The notes below the pieces were generated by a model that worked only from the letters and a program-made list of their open reading frames with translations, had not been told where the DNA came from and ran no database searches. Positions 26,921-35,087 of a DNA stretch of 64,000 nucleotides are shown here, one piece after another. Within the stretch, counting starts at the first letter, position 1. Each line of letters begins with the position of its first letter. Made by a program: the position numbers and the translations under genes. Location of the stretch: positions 1,178,001-1,242,000 of the forward strand of contig NZ_CP014782.1 of assembly GCF_002005305.1 (NCBI RefSeq), written 5' to 3'. Source of the stretch: Shewanella psychrophila (lineage in GTDB: Bacteria; Pseudomonadota; Gammaproteobacteria; Enterobacterales; Shewanellaceae).

Positions 26921-26944
26921 TTGACTGACGTGTCAGGTTTTGTT
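26921..26944 (+). promoter_or_regulatory. Candidate operator upstream of the glyoxylate aminotransferase gene
   Basis: Contains CTGACGTGTCAG, an inverted repeat, within TTGACTGACGTGTCAGGTTT. The half-site GTGTCAGGTTTT also occurs upstream of xdhA (minus strand, 49788-49807). The leading TTGACT could be a -35 element with TATCAA 17 nt later. The rest of the gap 26677-26981 shows nothing else clear. Confidence 0.45.
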
Positions 26945-26981
26945 ATCAAATAATTAAATAATCAAATAAAGGCGTATAAAA

Positions 26982-28103
26982 ATGAATTTTCAATCTTTTA
27001 ATCCACCCCGTAGGATCTTAATGGGTCCTGGTCCTTCAGATATTAGCCCTGAAGTTCTTGCTTCACTATCAAGGCCAGTCATTGGTCATTTAGATCCACT
27101 GTTTGTTGGCATGATGGATGAAGTAAAAGCGCTCCTTCAGTATGCTTTTCAGACCAAAAATGAGTTCACCATTGCACTGTCAGCCCCAGGCTCTGCTGGG
27201 ATGGAAGCCTGTTTTGTCAATCTAGTTGAAGCTGGTGATAAGGTCATAGTCTGCCGTAATGGTGTGTTTGGCGATCGTATGATCCAAAATGTCACCAGAA
27301 TTGGCGCAGAAGCGATAGTCGTCGACTCTCCTTGGGGCCGCGCTGTTGAAACAGCCAAAGTAGAGCAAGCATTAATAGCCAACCCAGATGCTAAATTTGT
27401 CGCATTTGTACACGCAGAGACCTCTACAGGAGCGGTCTCTGACGCAAAAGCCTTATGTGCCTTGGCGCAAGAGCATAACTGCTTATCAATTGTCGATGCA
27501 GTGACCTCTCTGGGCGGTATTGAGCTTAGGGTTGATGACTGGGGCATAGATGCTATCTATTCCGGTTCGCAAAAATGTTTATCTTGTGTCCCCGGCCTAT
27601 CCCCTATTTCATTCAGTGAAAAAGCGGTCAATGTGATCAAAGAGCGTAAGACACAAATTCAAAGTTGGTTTTTAGATCAATCACTTGTTATGAGTTATTG
27701 GTCCGGAAAAGGTAAACGTAGCTATCACCACACAGCCCCAGTAAATTCATTATATGGCCTACATGAGTCGCTAGTTCAATTACAAAACGAAGGCATAGAA
27801 AACCGCTGGGCGCGGCATCAGACTCAACATGAAACTCTGGCTAAGGGTCTGAAAAAAATGGGAATTGAGTTTATTGTTCCTGAAGATGAGCGCTTACCTC
27901 AGCTCAATGCCATTTACATTCCAGAGGGGGCTGATGATGTAAAAGTAAGAAACTACCTTCTGAATCACTATAACCTCGAAATTGGTGCGGGTTTAGGTGA
28001 TTTTGCAGGTAAGGCTTGGCGTATCGGAATTATGGGATATGCGGCCAGAAGTGAAAATGTCGCGCTATGCTTAACCGCCCTAGAAGATGCGTTGAACCAG
28101 TAA
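26982..28103 (+). CDS. Class V glyoxylate aminotransferase (AGXT type)
   Basis: 373 aa, fold type I PLP enzyme. MGPGPSDIS at the N-terminus, PVIGHLDPLF near residue 35, and the PLP lysine in SGSQKCLS (Lys198). It makes glycine from glyoxylate with an amino donor (alanine, serine or another). The N-terminal block GHLDP resembles animal and bacterial alanine-glyoxylate aminotransferases; PucG ureidoglycine enzymes, as I recall, have GQFDP there, and classical BhcA is a different class V subgroup. In this island it most likely supplies the glycine for the aldolase BhcC. A 15-bp candidate BhcR site follows 17 nt after its stop. Confidence 0.82.
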   Translation: MNFQSFNPPRRILMGPGPSDISPEVLASLSRPVIGHLDPLFVGMMDEVKALLQYAFQTKNEFTIALSAPGSAGMEACFVNLVEAGDKVIVCRNGVFGDRMIQNVTRIGAEAIVVDSPWGRAVETAKVEQALIANPDAKFVAFVHAETSTGAVSDAKALCALAQEHNCLSIVDAVTSLGGIELRVDDWGIDAIYSGSQKCLSCVPGLSPISFSEKAVNVIKERKTQIQSWFLDQSLVMSYWSGKGKRSYHHTAPVNSLYGLHESLVQLQNEGIENRWARHQTQHETLAKGLKKMGIEFIVPEDERLPQLNAIYIPEGADDVKVRNYLLNHYNLEIGAGLGDFAGKAWRIGIMGYAARSENVALCLTALEDALNQ

Positions 28104-28120
28104 GGAAGCCCCACAACAGC

Positions 28121-28135
28121 TTCCACAATGCGAAA
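28121..28135. promoter_or_regulatory. Candidate BhcR operator, site A
   Basis: TTCCACAATGCGAAA, identical to site D upstream of bhcB. It fits the quasi-palindrome TTYCRCA-W-TGYGRAA found five times in the island. Its position after a gene, facing no known promoter, is unusual. Confidence 0.5.
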
Positions 28136-28198
28136 CCAAAAACAGATCCAAACTCGCATTCCGGCATAAATTGAAGCTTAAAAAGCAGGGATTAGCAT

Positions 28199-28241
28199 AA
28201 AAACAGGCAAGACTTCTGATGAAGTTTTGCCTGTTTTTTTA
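28199..28241 (+). terminator. Terminator after the aminotransferase gene
   Basis: AAACAGGCAA-G-ACTTC and GAAGT-T-TTGCCTGTTT form a stem of about 16 bp with a TGAT loop, followed by Ts. Confidence 0.9.
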
Positions 28242-28853
28242 TAGTAAATTGTCTATAAACTATATTAAACAATAAAATACCCACAAGTTAATCTTTATAC
28301 AACTCTAGAAGACTCGTTAAAATAAATATATTAAATAAAACAGTAGAGCTAATTAACCACAGAAATAAAGCCCCACCATTGAATTTTTAAAGTTAAAATC
28401 ATCAGCCACCACAAGAATTAAATTAATTACAACCTGACAATTTAAAACTCATTAAACAATATTAATAACATCCAAAAACTGAACCTAATTCAATTTAAAC
28501 TCGAAAAGTAAATTAACCAAAAACCATGATCAAACATTAAAATATTAAGTTTAACGTTTTTTACTAGGTATTATTCAAGGTACCACTAAATAAATATGCC
28601 CTTCTCCTTTCTGTTCCCCGGTAAATAAGCTAACTGAACTCGGTTCATGACATGTGACTTAACACCAATCAAATAAAGATGCGATCTTGTCGGCGTTAGT
28701 GTAGATGGTTGATTTGAAGAAAATGAATAAGGAACAAGTGATCACTGTAGAAGGCGTGCAACACAACACAAGCCGCCGCCACATCAGTATAACGCCAACC
28801 CTCTCAGTGTCCCCTTAAGCCATATAGACACATGTCGGTGAAACCACAGATAC
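28242..28853. other. AT-rich gene-free stretch
   Basis: About 600 bp with strings of A and T, no reading frame above 40 codons with a ribosome site, and no sequence I recognise. It could be the remains of a lost gene or hold an unannotated RNA. The last 150 bp are less AT-rich. Confidence 0.4.
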
Positions 28854-28880
28854 AAAAAAACCCTTCAAAAGAAGGGTTTA
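28854..28880 (-). terminator. Terminator of the NCS2 purine permease gene
   Basis: AAACCCTTC (28858-28866) pairs with GAAGGGTTT (28871-28879); on the minus strand a run of seven Ts follows. Confidence 0.9.
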
Positions 28881-28904
28881 TAATATAAAAGTGAACCTAT
28901 GTAA

Positions 28905-30341
28905 TTAAGGTAGGAAAATAAACTTAGCGACGAAGAGTAAGGTCAGCGCCCACACTCCCTTAGAGACTTGGTCAGACTTACCGGCACCGAGTTTCAACAC
29001 GGTATAAGTGATGAAGCCAAAAGCGATACCGTTCGCGATAGAGAAGGTTAAGGTCATCATTATCGTCGTACACACTGCAGGCGCGTATTCAGTCAGATCG
29101 TCCCAGTTCAGGCCTTTAAGAGAGCTCATCATTAACATAGCAACGTAGATGAGTGCACCATCAACCGCGAAACCAGGTAGCATCTGTGCAAGGGGCAAAA
29201 AGAACATGCCCACAGCAAACAACAGGCCAATAGCAACAGCCGTGAGGCCCGTACGCCCTCCAACAGCAACGCCGGCAGCAGATTCAACATAAGAGGTAAC
29301 AGGAGGACAACCGAAACCAGTACCAATAACAGATGCAATCGAATCAGCTTTTAAAGATTTACTTAACCCTTCAATTTTACCGTTTTCATCTTGCAGGTTT
29401 GCACGCTCGGCAACCCCCATCAAGGTGCCCGCGGTATCAAAAATATTAACAAATAGAAAAGTGACAATGACAGGAATTAACGCAACTTGAAACGCGCCAG
29501 CAATATCTGCTTTCCACAAAATGGGTTCAAGAGCAGAGAACTCAGGCACAGCCATCAACCCCGTGTAACTCACGAAACCAGAAGCGGGAGCAAAAGACTT
29601 TGCCGCTTCTGACACAACGAAGAAATCAGTTGGTAAAACCCAGGTCATGGCAAAAGCAATAAATGTTGTGGTCGCAATACCAATTAAAATTGCACCGAAA
29701 ACCTTACGGTAACTAAGCACAGCAATCAGTAAAAAGCTTAAGAAACCTAAAGCGGGTGCTTCTGGACCAAATTTACCAAAACCGAAATGGGTTAAGTCCG
29801 CAAGCGCGACGATGTTATCAGGATCAGAGACAACAATCCCAGTGAAGCGCAAACCAATAAAACCAAGAAAAAGTCCAACACCGGCTGTCATAGCGAGTCG
29901 CAAGCTCATGGGGATACTGTCTAGCATCCACTCCCTGAGGCGCGTGACACTCATCAATACAAACAAGACACCCGAAAGGAAAACGGCACCTAATGCAATT
30001 TCCCAGCTATAACCCATAGAGCCCACTACAGTGAACGTGAAGAAGGCATTAAGCCCCATCCCAGGCGCCAGACCCACTGGCCAGTTTGCGTAAAGCCCCA
30101 TAAGAATCGTTGCAATAGCCGCCCCGAGACACGTCGCAAGAAATAACCCATCGAAAGGCATACCTGTTTTAGACATGATAATAGGGTTTAAAAACATGAT
30201 GTAAGACATTGTCACGAAGGTTGTAAGCCCTGCTAGAAGCTCAGTTTTCACCGTGGTATTATGCGCTGAAAGCTTGAATATGCGCTCTAAAATACCAGTT
30301 TTACTGTCTTGTTTATCGTACGTTTTGCTAACCTGTTCCAT
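28905..30341 (-). CDS. NCS2/AzgA-type purine permease
   Basis: 478 aa, about 13-14 membrane segments. It belongs to the AzgA-like branch of nucleobase transporters (E. coli GhxP, GhxQ, AdeP, AdeQ): TTFVTMSYIMFLNP in helix 1, GLAPGMGLNAFFT with the substrate-site region, and NIFDTAGTLMGVA. Members take up hypoxanthine, guanine or adenine with protons. Which base is carried cannot be decided, but guaD and xdhABC nearby favour guanine or hypoxanthine. A candidate BhcR site lies about 206 bp upstream of its start. Confidence 0.88.
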   Translation of the reverse strand: MEQVSKTYDKQDSKTGILERIFKLSAHNTTVKTELLAGLTTFVTMSYIMFLNPIIMSKTGMPFDGLFLATCLGAAIATILMGLYANWPVGLAPGMGLNAFFTFTVVGSMGYSWEIALGAVFLSGVLFVLMSVTRLREWMLDSIPMSLRLAMTAGVGLFLGFIGLRFTGIVVSDPDNIVALADLTHFGFGKFGPEAPALGFLSFLLIAVLSYRKVFGAILIGIATTTFIAFAMTWVLPTDFFVVSEAAKSFAPASGFVSYTGLMAVPEFSALEPILWKADIAGAFQVALIPVIVTFLFVNIFDTAGTLMGVAERANLQDENGKIEGLSKSLKADSIASVIGTGFGCPPVTSYVESAAGVAVGGRTGLTAVAIGLLFAVGMFFLPLAQMLPGFAVDGALIYVAMLMMSSLKGLNWDDLTEYAPAVCTTIMMTLTFSIANGIAFGFITYTVLKLGAGKSDQVSKGVWALTLLFVAKFIFLP

Positions 30342-30919
30342 AACTACAGTACTCTTGTTGATTGATATAAAAGGTCATTTTTTACTATTTAATATTTGAC
30401 CTGCTTAATGCTGAACTAAGTATCCAATAGCTAATACCAGCAGTGGCTAATTTTTAGAAAGAGGCTGTGTTGGACCCAATTTCTTTGTAGCTAATCCAAT
30501 AGAACATAAAAGAAAAACAAAGTTAACAACTAAGACACACTTTGGATTTCACATTATGGAAACGTTTTGCAGGGTAGAAAATTCGACTACAGGGAGAGGC
30601 TAATAACGGCATCAATATGAAGTTAAAAACACCATGTCAGTGGCATTATCCAGTCTATCTCACCTCATCTGCGGCATTAGATAGAAGCTTGATAGATTGT
30701 ATGAATAATCGTTATCGCCTTAAAAGGGACTTAGCAGAACGGTCAACTGGACATAAATCAGACACATCTTTGACTGACAACTGACTTTAGCCGGCAAAAC
30801 AATGACATTAAGGTGATTAAAGGTTTTAAATATCAAATTTCTACCACCGGGCGATGGTAGGGTTATCAGACACATGTAGGTGTAATGTCATTTACCTAGT
30901 CAATAAGTACCTAGGTAAG
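30342..30919. other. Intergenic region upstream of the purine permease
   Basis: About 580 bp without a credible gene. It contains operator site B (30547-30561), a CTACCA/TGGTAG hairpin (30841-30860) and a TTACCTAG/CTAGGTAA inverted repeat (30892-30918) directly after the stop of the GlcG-like gene. The last two may help end that gene but lack good T runs. Confidence 0.45.
30547..30561. promoter_or_regulatory. Candidate BhcR operator, site B
   Basis: TTTCACATTATGGAA; its reverse complement TTCCATAATGTGAAA matches the motif of sites A, D and E. It lies upstream of the leftward permease gene. Confidence 0.5.
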
Positions 30920-31354
30920 CTATTGAGAAGCAAATTGATTAAACGTATCTACTCCAGCTTGAGCACAATCTAAATCTTGCGCAGGGGCACCTGAACTCAC
31001 CCCGATCCCCCCAATCACCTTGCCATCAAATGTAATGGGCAACCCCCCTCCTACGATACAAAAACGACCTCCCATGGCAGTATGGATGCCAAAAAGATGA
31101 TTGTCATGTCCAGGGACACAGGCTTGATTGACTTCATGAGTCGCCTTACGAGCCGATGCTGCGGTGAATGCCTTATCATGAGACAGGGTAATACTGTGTA
31201 TTTTACCGCCATCCATACGCTCAAAGGCAATTAAACTTCCGGATTCATCGACAACAGAGATACACATAGGTACTCCCAACGACTTAGCTTTATCAACAGC
31301 ACCTTCTATAATCAGCTTTGCTTCCGCTTGATTTAATCGATTTACGGTTAACAT
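30920..31354 (-). CDS. GlcG/HbpS-like protein (heme-binding family)
   Basis: 144 aa, the usual size for the GlcG/HbpS family (DUF336). Conserved points: VDESGSLIAFERMDG, the K-A-F-TAASAR segment, and GGGLPITFDGKVIGGIGVSS near the C-terminus. GlcG lies in the E. coli glycolate operon, and HbpS binds heme; the enzymatic role of the family is unclear. Here it stands between a purine permease and an IclR regulator in an island that makes glyoxylate, which again links the family with C2 metabolism. No signal peptide. Confidence 0.8.
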   Translation of the reverse strand: MLTVNRLNQAEAKLIIEGAVDKAKSLGVPMCISVVDESGSLIAFERMDGGKIHSITLSHDKAFTAASARKATHEVNQACVPGHDNHLFGIHTAMGGRFCIVGGGLPITFDGKVIGGIGVSSGAPAQDLDCAQAGVDTFNQFASQ

Positions 31355-31489
31355 TTCTTATCCTCATCAACTTAAAAAATAATGCCAATGCGCCTTTACT
31401 GCATCATCAATAATCCGACGTATCATCTCAACTGGGACTCGCTAATATGATACTCATGATAGAAGGGCTGGCGTGTTGCGCTTATATGC

Positions 31490-32290
31490 TTAACCCGGTG
31501 AAGCGGGTTCTTCTACATAACCAAGCTCAGCAGATAAATCCTTACCTGCTGCAATTATGTCATGTACCCATTCATTCTTGCGTCGCTCGATGGGAGCTGA
31601 CACAGATAAACCAGCAACCACTTCACCGTATCTGTCATGTAGCAAGACACCGATACAACCGACCCCCATCTCAGCTTCTTCATTATCGAAAGCATAACCT
31701 TGCTCGACACAGGCCGTACATTCATTCACCAGCGTATCGAATGATGAAAATGTCTTACGTGTATAGGCGGGCAAATTAGTCCGTTGAACGTAACCTTTAA
31801 TCCCTTCTTGACCTTCCATGCCCAACATCATCTTACCGACCCCAGTAACATGCAAGGGAGCCCGACTACCAATAATCTGTTGCACATGCATCATCCTATT
31901 TGGAATCGCTTTTTCAATGTAAATGACGACATCACCTTCACGTGTCGTGAGGTTGATGGTTTCACCAAATTTATCCCGTAATTTTTCCATATAGGGTATG
32001 GCTACTTTGCGAAAATCGATATTAGTATTGGGGTAATTACTCAGCCTTAAGAGCCTGCCACTTAATAAATACTTACCCTTGGCGTCTCTTTCAACAAAGC
32101 GATTATCGATTAACGAGTGCAGTATACGAAAGGCTGTTGAAGGCGCTAAGTTGGTATCTGCACTCAAGGCTTTAAGTGTGACCGGCATGGAGTAGCGTGA
32201 TATTGCATCTAACAACATCGCGGCTCTATCAATCACTTGAATTCGAGTTTTTGTTTTAGTTTTAGTTTTTTCAAGACTATTACTGCTCAT
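31490..32290 (-). CDS. bhcR: IclR-family regulator, probable BhcR
   Basis: 266 aa from the ATG at 32290 (a GTG two codons upstream is the alternative). A KTKTKTR stretch precedes the N-terminal helix-turn-helix (VTLKALSADTNLAPSTAFRI), and the C-terminal half is the IclR effector domain (HVTGVGKMML, GYAFDNEEAEMGVGCIGVLL). In Paracoccus the beta-hydroxyaspartate cycle operon is controlled by the IclR-type regulator BhcR, and this gene is divergent from bhcB. IclR effectors are often small acids such as glyoxylate. The 338-bp gap to bhcB holds three copies of a quasi-palindrome that it probably binds. Confidence 0.75.
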   Translation of the reverse strand: MSSNSLEKTKTKTKTRIQVIDRAAMLLDAISRYSMPVTLKALSADTNLAPSTAFRILHSLIDNRFVERDAKGKYLLSGRLLRLSNYPNTNIDFRKVAIPYMEKLRDKFGETINLTTREGDVVIYIEKAIPNRMMHVQQIIGSRAPLHVTGVGKMMLGMEGQEGIKGYVQRTNLPAYTRKTFSSFDTLVNECTACVEQGYAFDNEEAEMGVGCIGVLLHDRYGEVVAGLSVSAPIERRKNEWVHDIIAAGKDLSAELGYVEEPASPG

Positions 32291-32360
32291 AATCACAACG
32301 CTTATTTTGAAAATATAGTTAAAAATACAATAAAACTAATTCCAAAATGATGCAAATTAA

Positions 32361-32375
32361 TTTCACATTATGAAA
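32361..32375. promoter_or_regulatory. Candidate BhcR operator, site C
   Basis: TTTCACATTATGAAA, 71 nt upstream of the bhcR start; one base different from site B. Confidence 0.55.
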
Positions 32376-32462
32376 ACCGCAAAAAACCAATTTGCAAACC
32401 AAAGATAAACACCAATATTTTCAACTAATTAAACTAATAGCACCGTAGTACACACTTACAGA

Positions 32463-32477
32463 TTCCACAATGCGAAA
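32463..32477. promoter_or_regulatory. Candidate BhcR operator, site D
   Basis: TTCCACAATGCGAAA, identical to site A, in the bhcR-bhcB gap. Confidence 0.55.
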
Positions 32478-32505
32478 TTCAAACCGATTGCGTGAAATTA
32501 GTAGC

Positions 32506-32520
32506 TTCCATAAAGTGAAA
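32506..32520. promoter_or_regulatory. Candidate BhcR operator, site E
   Basis: TTCCATAAAGTGAAA, one mismatch from the reverse complement of site B, 43 nt centre-to-centre from site D (about four helical turns). Confidence 0.55.
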
Positions 32521-32628
32521 TTGAAATTTATCAACTGAAGCAATCACTCGCATCGCTAAGTCAACATTCAATTCGGGTGAGTCGATGTCCGTCTACAACG
32601 CTAGCAGGATGAGTATTGAGAGGAAAAT

Positions 32629-33606
32629 ATGAGTAGTGCAACCGAACCGACAATGTACATTCCAACCTATGATGATGTGCTAGTAGCTCATGAACGCATT
32701 AAACCCTTTATTCATGAAACACCAGTATTAACGTCTCGTTTTTTGAATGAAAAAACAGGTGCAGAGCTATTTTTTAAATGCGAAAACTTGCAAAAAGCAG
32801 CAGCATTTAAAGTACGTGGAGCCTGTAATGCAGTATTTGGCCTAACCGATGAAGAAGCTAAAATCGGTGTAGCTACCCATTCTTCAGGCAATCATGCGCT
32901 GTCTTTAGCCTATGCAGCAGGACAACGTGGCATTGAGGTAACCGTCGTGATGCCAAGAACCGCTCCTCAGGCTAAGAAGGATGCCGTGATAGGTTATGGC
33001 GGTACCATTGTCGAATGTGAGCCATCTACTAGCTCTCGTGAAGCCGTATTTAGCGAGGTGGTAGCACAATCCGGTGCAGACTTTGTTCACCCTTATAACG
33101 ATCCACGAGTTATCGCTGGTCAAGCAACCTGCTCTAAAGAATTGGTCAATCAGGTTGAAAATTTAGATATTGTGATCGCCCCCATTGGTGGCGGAGGCAT
33201 GATATCAGGAACCTGTCTCACTTTATCCACGATTGCCCCTCAGATTAACGTATACGCGGCAGAGCCCCTCAATGCCGATGATGCTGCGCGCTCATTAAAA
33301 GCTGGATACATCATCGCAGATGATGCCCCAAATACCGTCGCCGATGGCCTTAAAGTCCCCTTAAAAGATCTGACTTGGCACTTCGTAAAAAACCATGTGA
33401 CCGATATTTTAACCGCTACCGAAGAAGAGATCGTGGCTGCGATGAAACTGATTTGGATGCGCATGAAACTGGTTGTAGAGCCTAGCAGTGCCGTTACTCT
33501 GGCGACGATTTTGAAGAACCCTGAAATATTTAAAGGCAAACGAGTCGGGATCATTATTACGGGAGGCAATGTTGATTTAGACAAGCTTCCCTGGATGGAT
33601 AAATAA
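32629..33606 (+). CDS. bhcB: beta-Hydroxyaspartate dehydratase (BhcB)
   Basis: 325 aa, fold type II PLP enzyme of the threonine dehydratase/serine racemase family. PLP lysine in AFKVRGACN (Lys61) and the phosphate loop GGGGMISG. BhcB removes water from erythro-beta-hydroxyaspartate, giving iminosuccinate. Similarity to Paracoccus BhcB as I recall it extends over the entire length: MYIPTYDD at the start, MPRTAPQAKKD, STSSREAVF, HPYNDPRVIAGQ, and GGNVDLDKLPW at the end. A GAGGA lies 5 nt before the ATG. It is followed by bhcC, which strongly favours this role over threonine breakdown. Confidence 0.88.
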   Translation: MSSATEPTMYIPTYDDVLVAHERIKPFIHETPVLTSRFLNEKTGAELFFKCENLQKAAAFKVRGACNAVFGLTDEEAKIGVATHSSGNHALSLAYAAGQRGIEVTVVMPRTAPQAKKDAVIGYGGTIVECEPSTSSREAVFSEVVAQSGADFVHPYNDPRVIAGQATCSKELVNQVENLDIVIAPIGGGGMISGTCLTLSTIAPQINVYAAEPLNADDAARSLKAGYIIADDAPNTVADGLKVPLKDLTWHFVKNHVTDILTATEEEIVAAMKLIWMRMKLVVEPSSAVTLATILKNPEIFKGKRVGIIITGGNVDLDKLPWMDK

Positions 33607-33655
33607 GGCCAATCCGCGTTGGTAAACTAATAACTATTAATAGATGGAGATTAAC

Positions 33656-34804
33656 ATGACAACAACTAACGATTTAGAAGTGGGTTATGACGTTCCGGCA
33701 TTGCCGGGGATGGCTGAAGCCGATATTCAAACCCCCTGTTTGGTGGTTGATCTAGACGCGCTAGAAAGTAATATTCGAAAAATGGGACAATTTGCTAAAG
33801 AGATGGGGGTTCGCCATCGAGTGCATGGCAAGATGCATAAATCTGTAGATATTGCCCTGTTACAAGAGCATTTAGGGGATAGCTGTGGTGTATGTTGTCA
33901 AAAGGTTTCAGAAGCAGAAGTGTTTGCCCGTGGGGGGATCAAAGATGTTTTGGTGTCAAACCAAGTGCGTGACCCAGCCAAAATTGACCGTTTAGCCCGC
34001 TTGCCAAAATTAGGAGCTCGTACCCTTTGCTGTGTTGATGATATAGACAATGTGGCTGAACTCGCCGCGGCCGTTAAAAAGCACAATACTGAAATTGAAT
34101 GTTTAGTCGAAATAGACTGTGGCGCTGGTCGTTGTGGTGTCAGCGAAGGTCAACCCGTTGTCGATATAGCTAAGGCCATTGCCGCAACACCAGGGCTGAA
34201 ATTTGCAGGAATTCAGGCTTATCAAGGCGCGATGCAGCATATGGAAAATTTCCTGGAACGCAAAGAAAAAATCGATATCGCCTGTGCCATGGTCGCACGT
34301 ACGGTGGATATGTTAAAAGAGGAGGGTCTTGAGTGCGATATCGTTGGTGGTGGTGGCACAGGCTCCTACTACTTCGAAGGTAACTCTGGTGTGTTTAACG
34401 AACTACAGTGTGGCTCTTATGCATTTATGGATGCGGATTACCAACGGATCCATGATAAGGATGGCCAAAGAATTTCTGAATTCGAAAACTCGCTTTTCAT
34501 ATTAACTTCGGTCATGAGCCACACGAAAGCTGATAAGGCTATTTGTGATGCGGGACTTAAGGCACAGTCTGTGGACAGTGGCTTACCTTACATCTATGGC
34601 CGTGATGATGTGGAGTACATCAAATGTTCGGATGAACACGGTGTGATTTCAGACCCAAGCGGCGCGTTGAGAGTCAATGAAAAATTAAAGCTTGTTCCTG
34701 GCCACTGCGATCCAACCTGTAATGTACATGATTACTATGTAGGTGTTCGTGACGGTAAAGTGGAAACTCTGTGGCCTGTGTCAGCTCGCGGAAAGGCCTA
34801 CTAA
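33656..34804 (+). CDS. bhcC: beta-Hydroxyaspartate aldolase (BhcC)
   Basis: 382 aa from the ATG at 33656, chosen because GGAG lies 6 nt upstream; a start at 33644 would add four residues. A fold type III (alanine racemase-like) PLP enzyme, of the D-threonine aldolase group, with PLP lysine in HGKMHKS (Lys59) and a C-terminal metal site (GHCDPTCNVHD). BhcC condenses glyoxylate and glycine to beta-hydroxyaspartate. The N-terminal VGYDVPALPGM, DCGAGRCGV, QAYQGAMQHM, GGGGTGSYYFE and PVSARGK blocks match the 3-hydroxy-D-aspartate aldolase of Paracoccus from memory. It is 49 bp after bhcB. Confidence 0.9.
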   Translation: MTTTNDLEVGYDVPALPGMAEADIQTPCLVVDLDALESNIRKMGQFAKEMGVRHRVHGKMHKSVDIALLQEHLGDSCGVCCQKVSEAEVFARGGIKDVLVSNQVRDPAKIDRLARLPKLGARTLCCVDDIDNVAELAAAVKKHNTEIECLVEIDCGAGRCGVSEGQPVVDIAKAIAATPGLKFAGIQAYQGAMQHMENFLERKEKIDIACAMVARTVDMLKEEGLECDIVGGGGTGSYYFEGNSGVFNELQCGSYAFMDADYQRIHDKDGQRISEFENSLFILTSVMSHTKADKAICDAGLKAQSVDSGLPYIYGRDDVEYIKCSDEHGVISDPSGALRVNEKLKLVPGHCDPTCNVHDYYVGVRDGKVETLWPVSARGKAY

Positions 34805-34913
34805 TCCCGATTATCACCAGTCTATCAACCAGCAAGATAAGTTTCACGTTTCTCCCAAAAGCGAGGATAAAAGAGTTTTTAGCTAGCGCTTCATTAGTTC
34901 CCAACTAACTCAA

Positions 34914-34936
34914 TGCCCCTGTATTTATCAGGGGCA
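34914..34936. other. Hairpin between bhcC and bhcD
   Basis: TGCCCCTG (34914-34921) pairs with CAGGGGCA (34929-34936), without a T run. It may weaken read-through or protect the bhcBC message rather than end it. Confidence 0.4.
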
Positions 34937-35087
34937 ATATCGAAGTATTACAGCCTTTTAAACTCGCCTTTGGGAGTTTTTTAGTCCTCCACGAACATAG
35001 CAGGCAGGCTAATAATAAACGTATTCTGTCTATTTTCTCCCCCCTTAACATTCATCTAGGGGTTGCCATTATTCTAGGAAATAAACA

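Noticed and set aside
26982..28103. PucG (ureidoglycine-glyoxylate aminotransferase)
   Set aside because: The GHLDP motif differs from the GQFDP I recall for PucG, and alc/allA here run through ureidoglycolate, not ureidoglycine.
28705..28818. 37-codon reading frame in the gene-free stretch
   Set aside because: No ribosome site before its ATG and no recognisable sequence or terminator; likely chance.
31447..31779. 110-codon plus-strand frame
   Set aside because: Lies antisense inside the IclR gene, whose conserved domains are on the other strand.
33656..34804. D-threonine aldolase as the role of this protein
   Set aside because: The family is shared, but adjacency to bhcB and bhcD and block similarity to 3-hydroxyaspartate aldolase favour BhcC.
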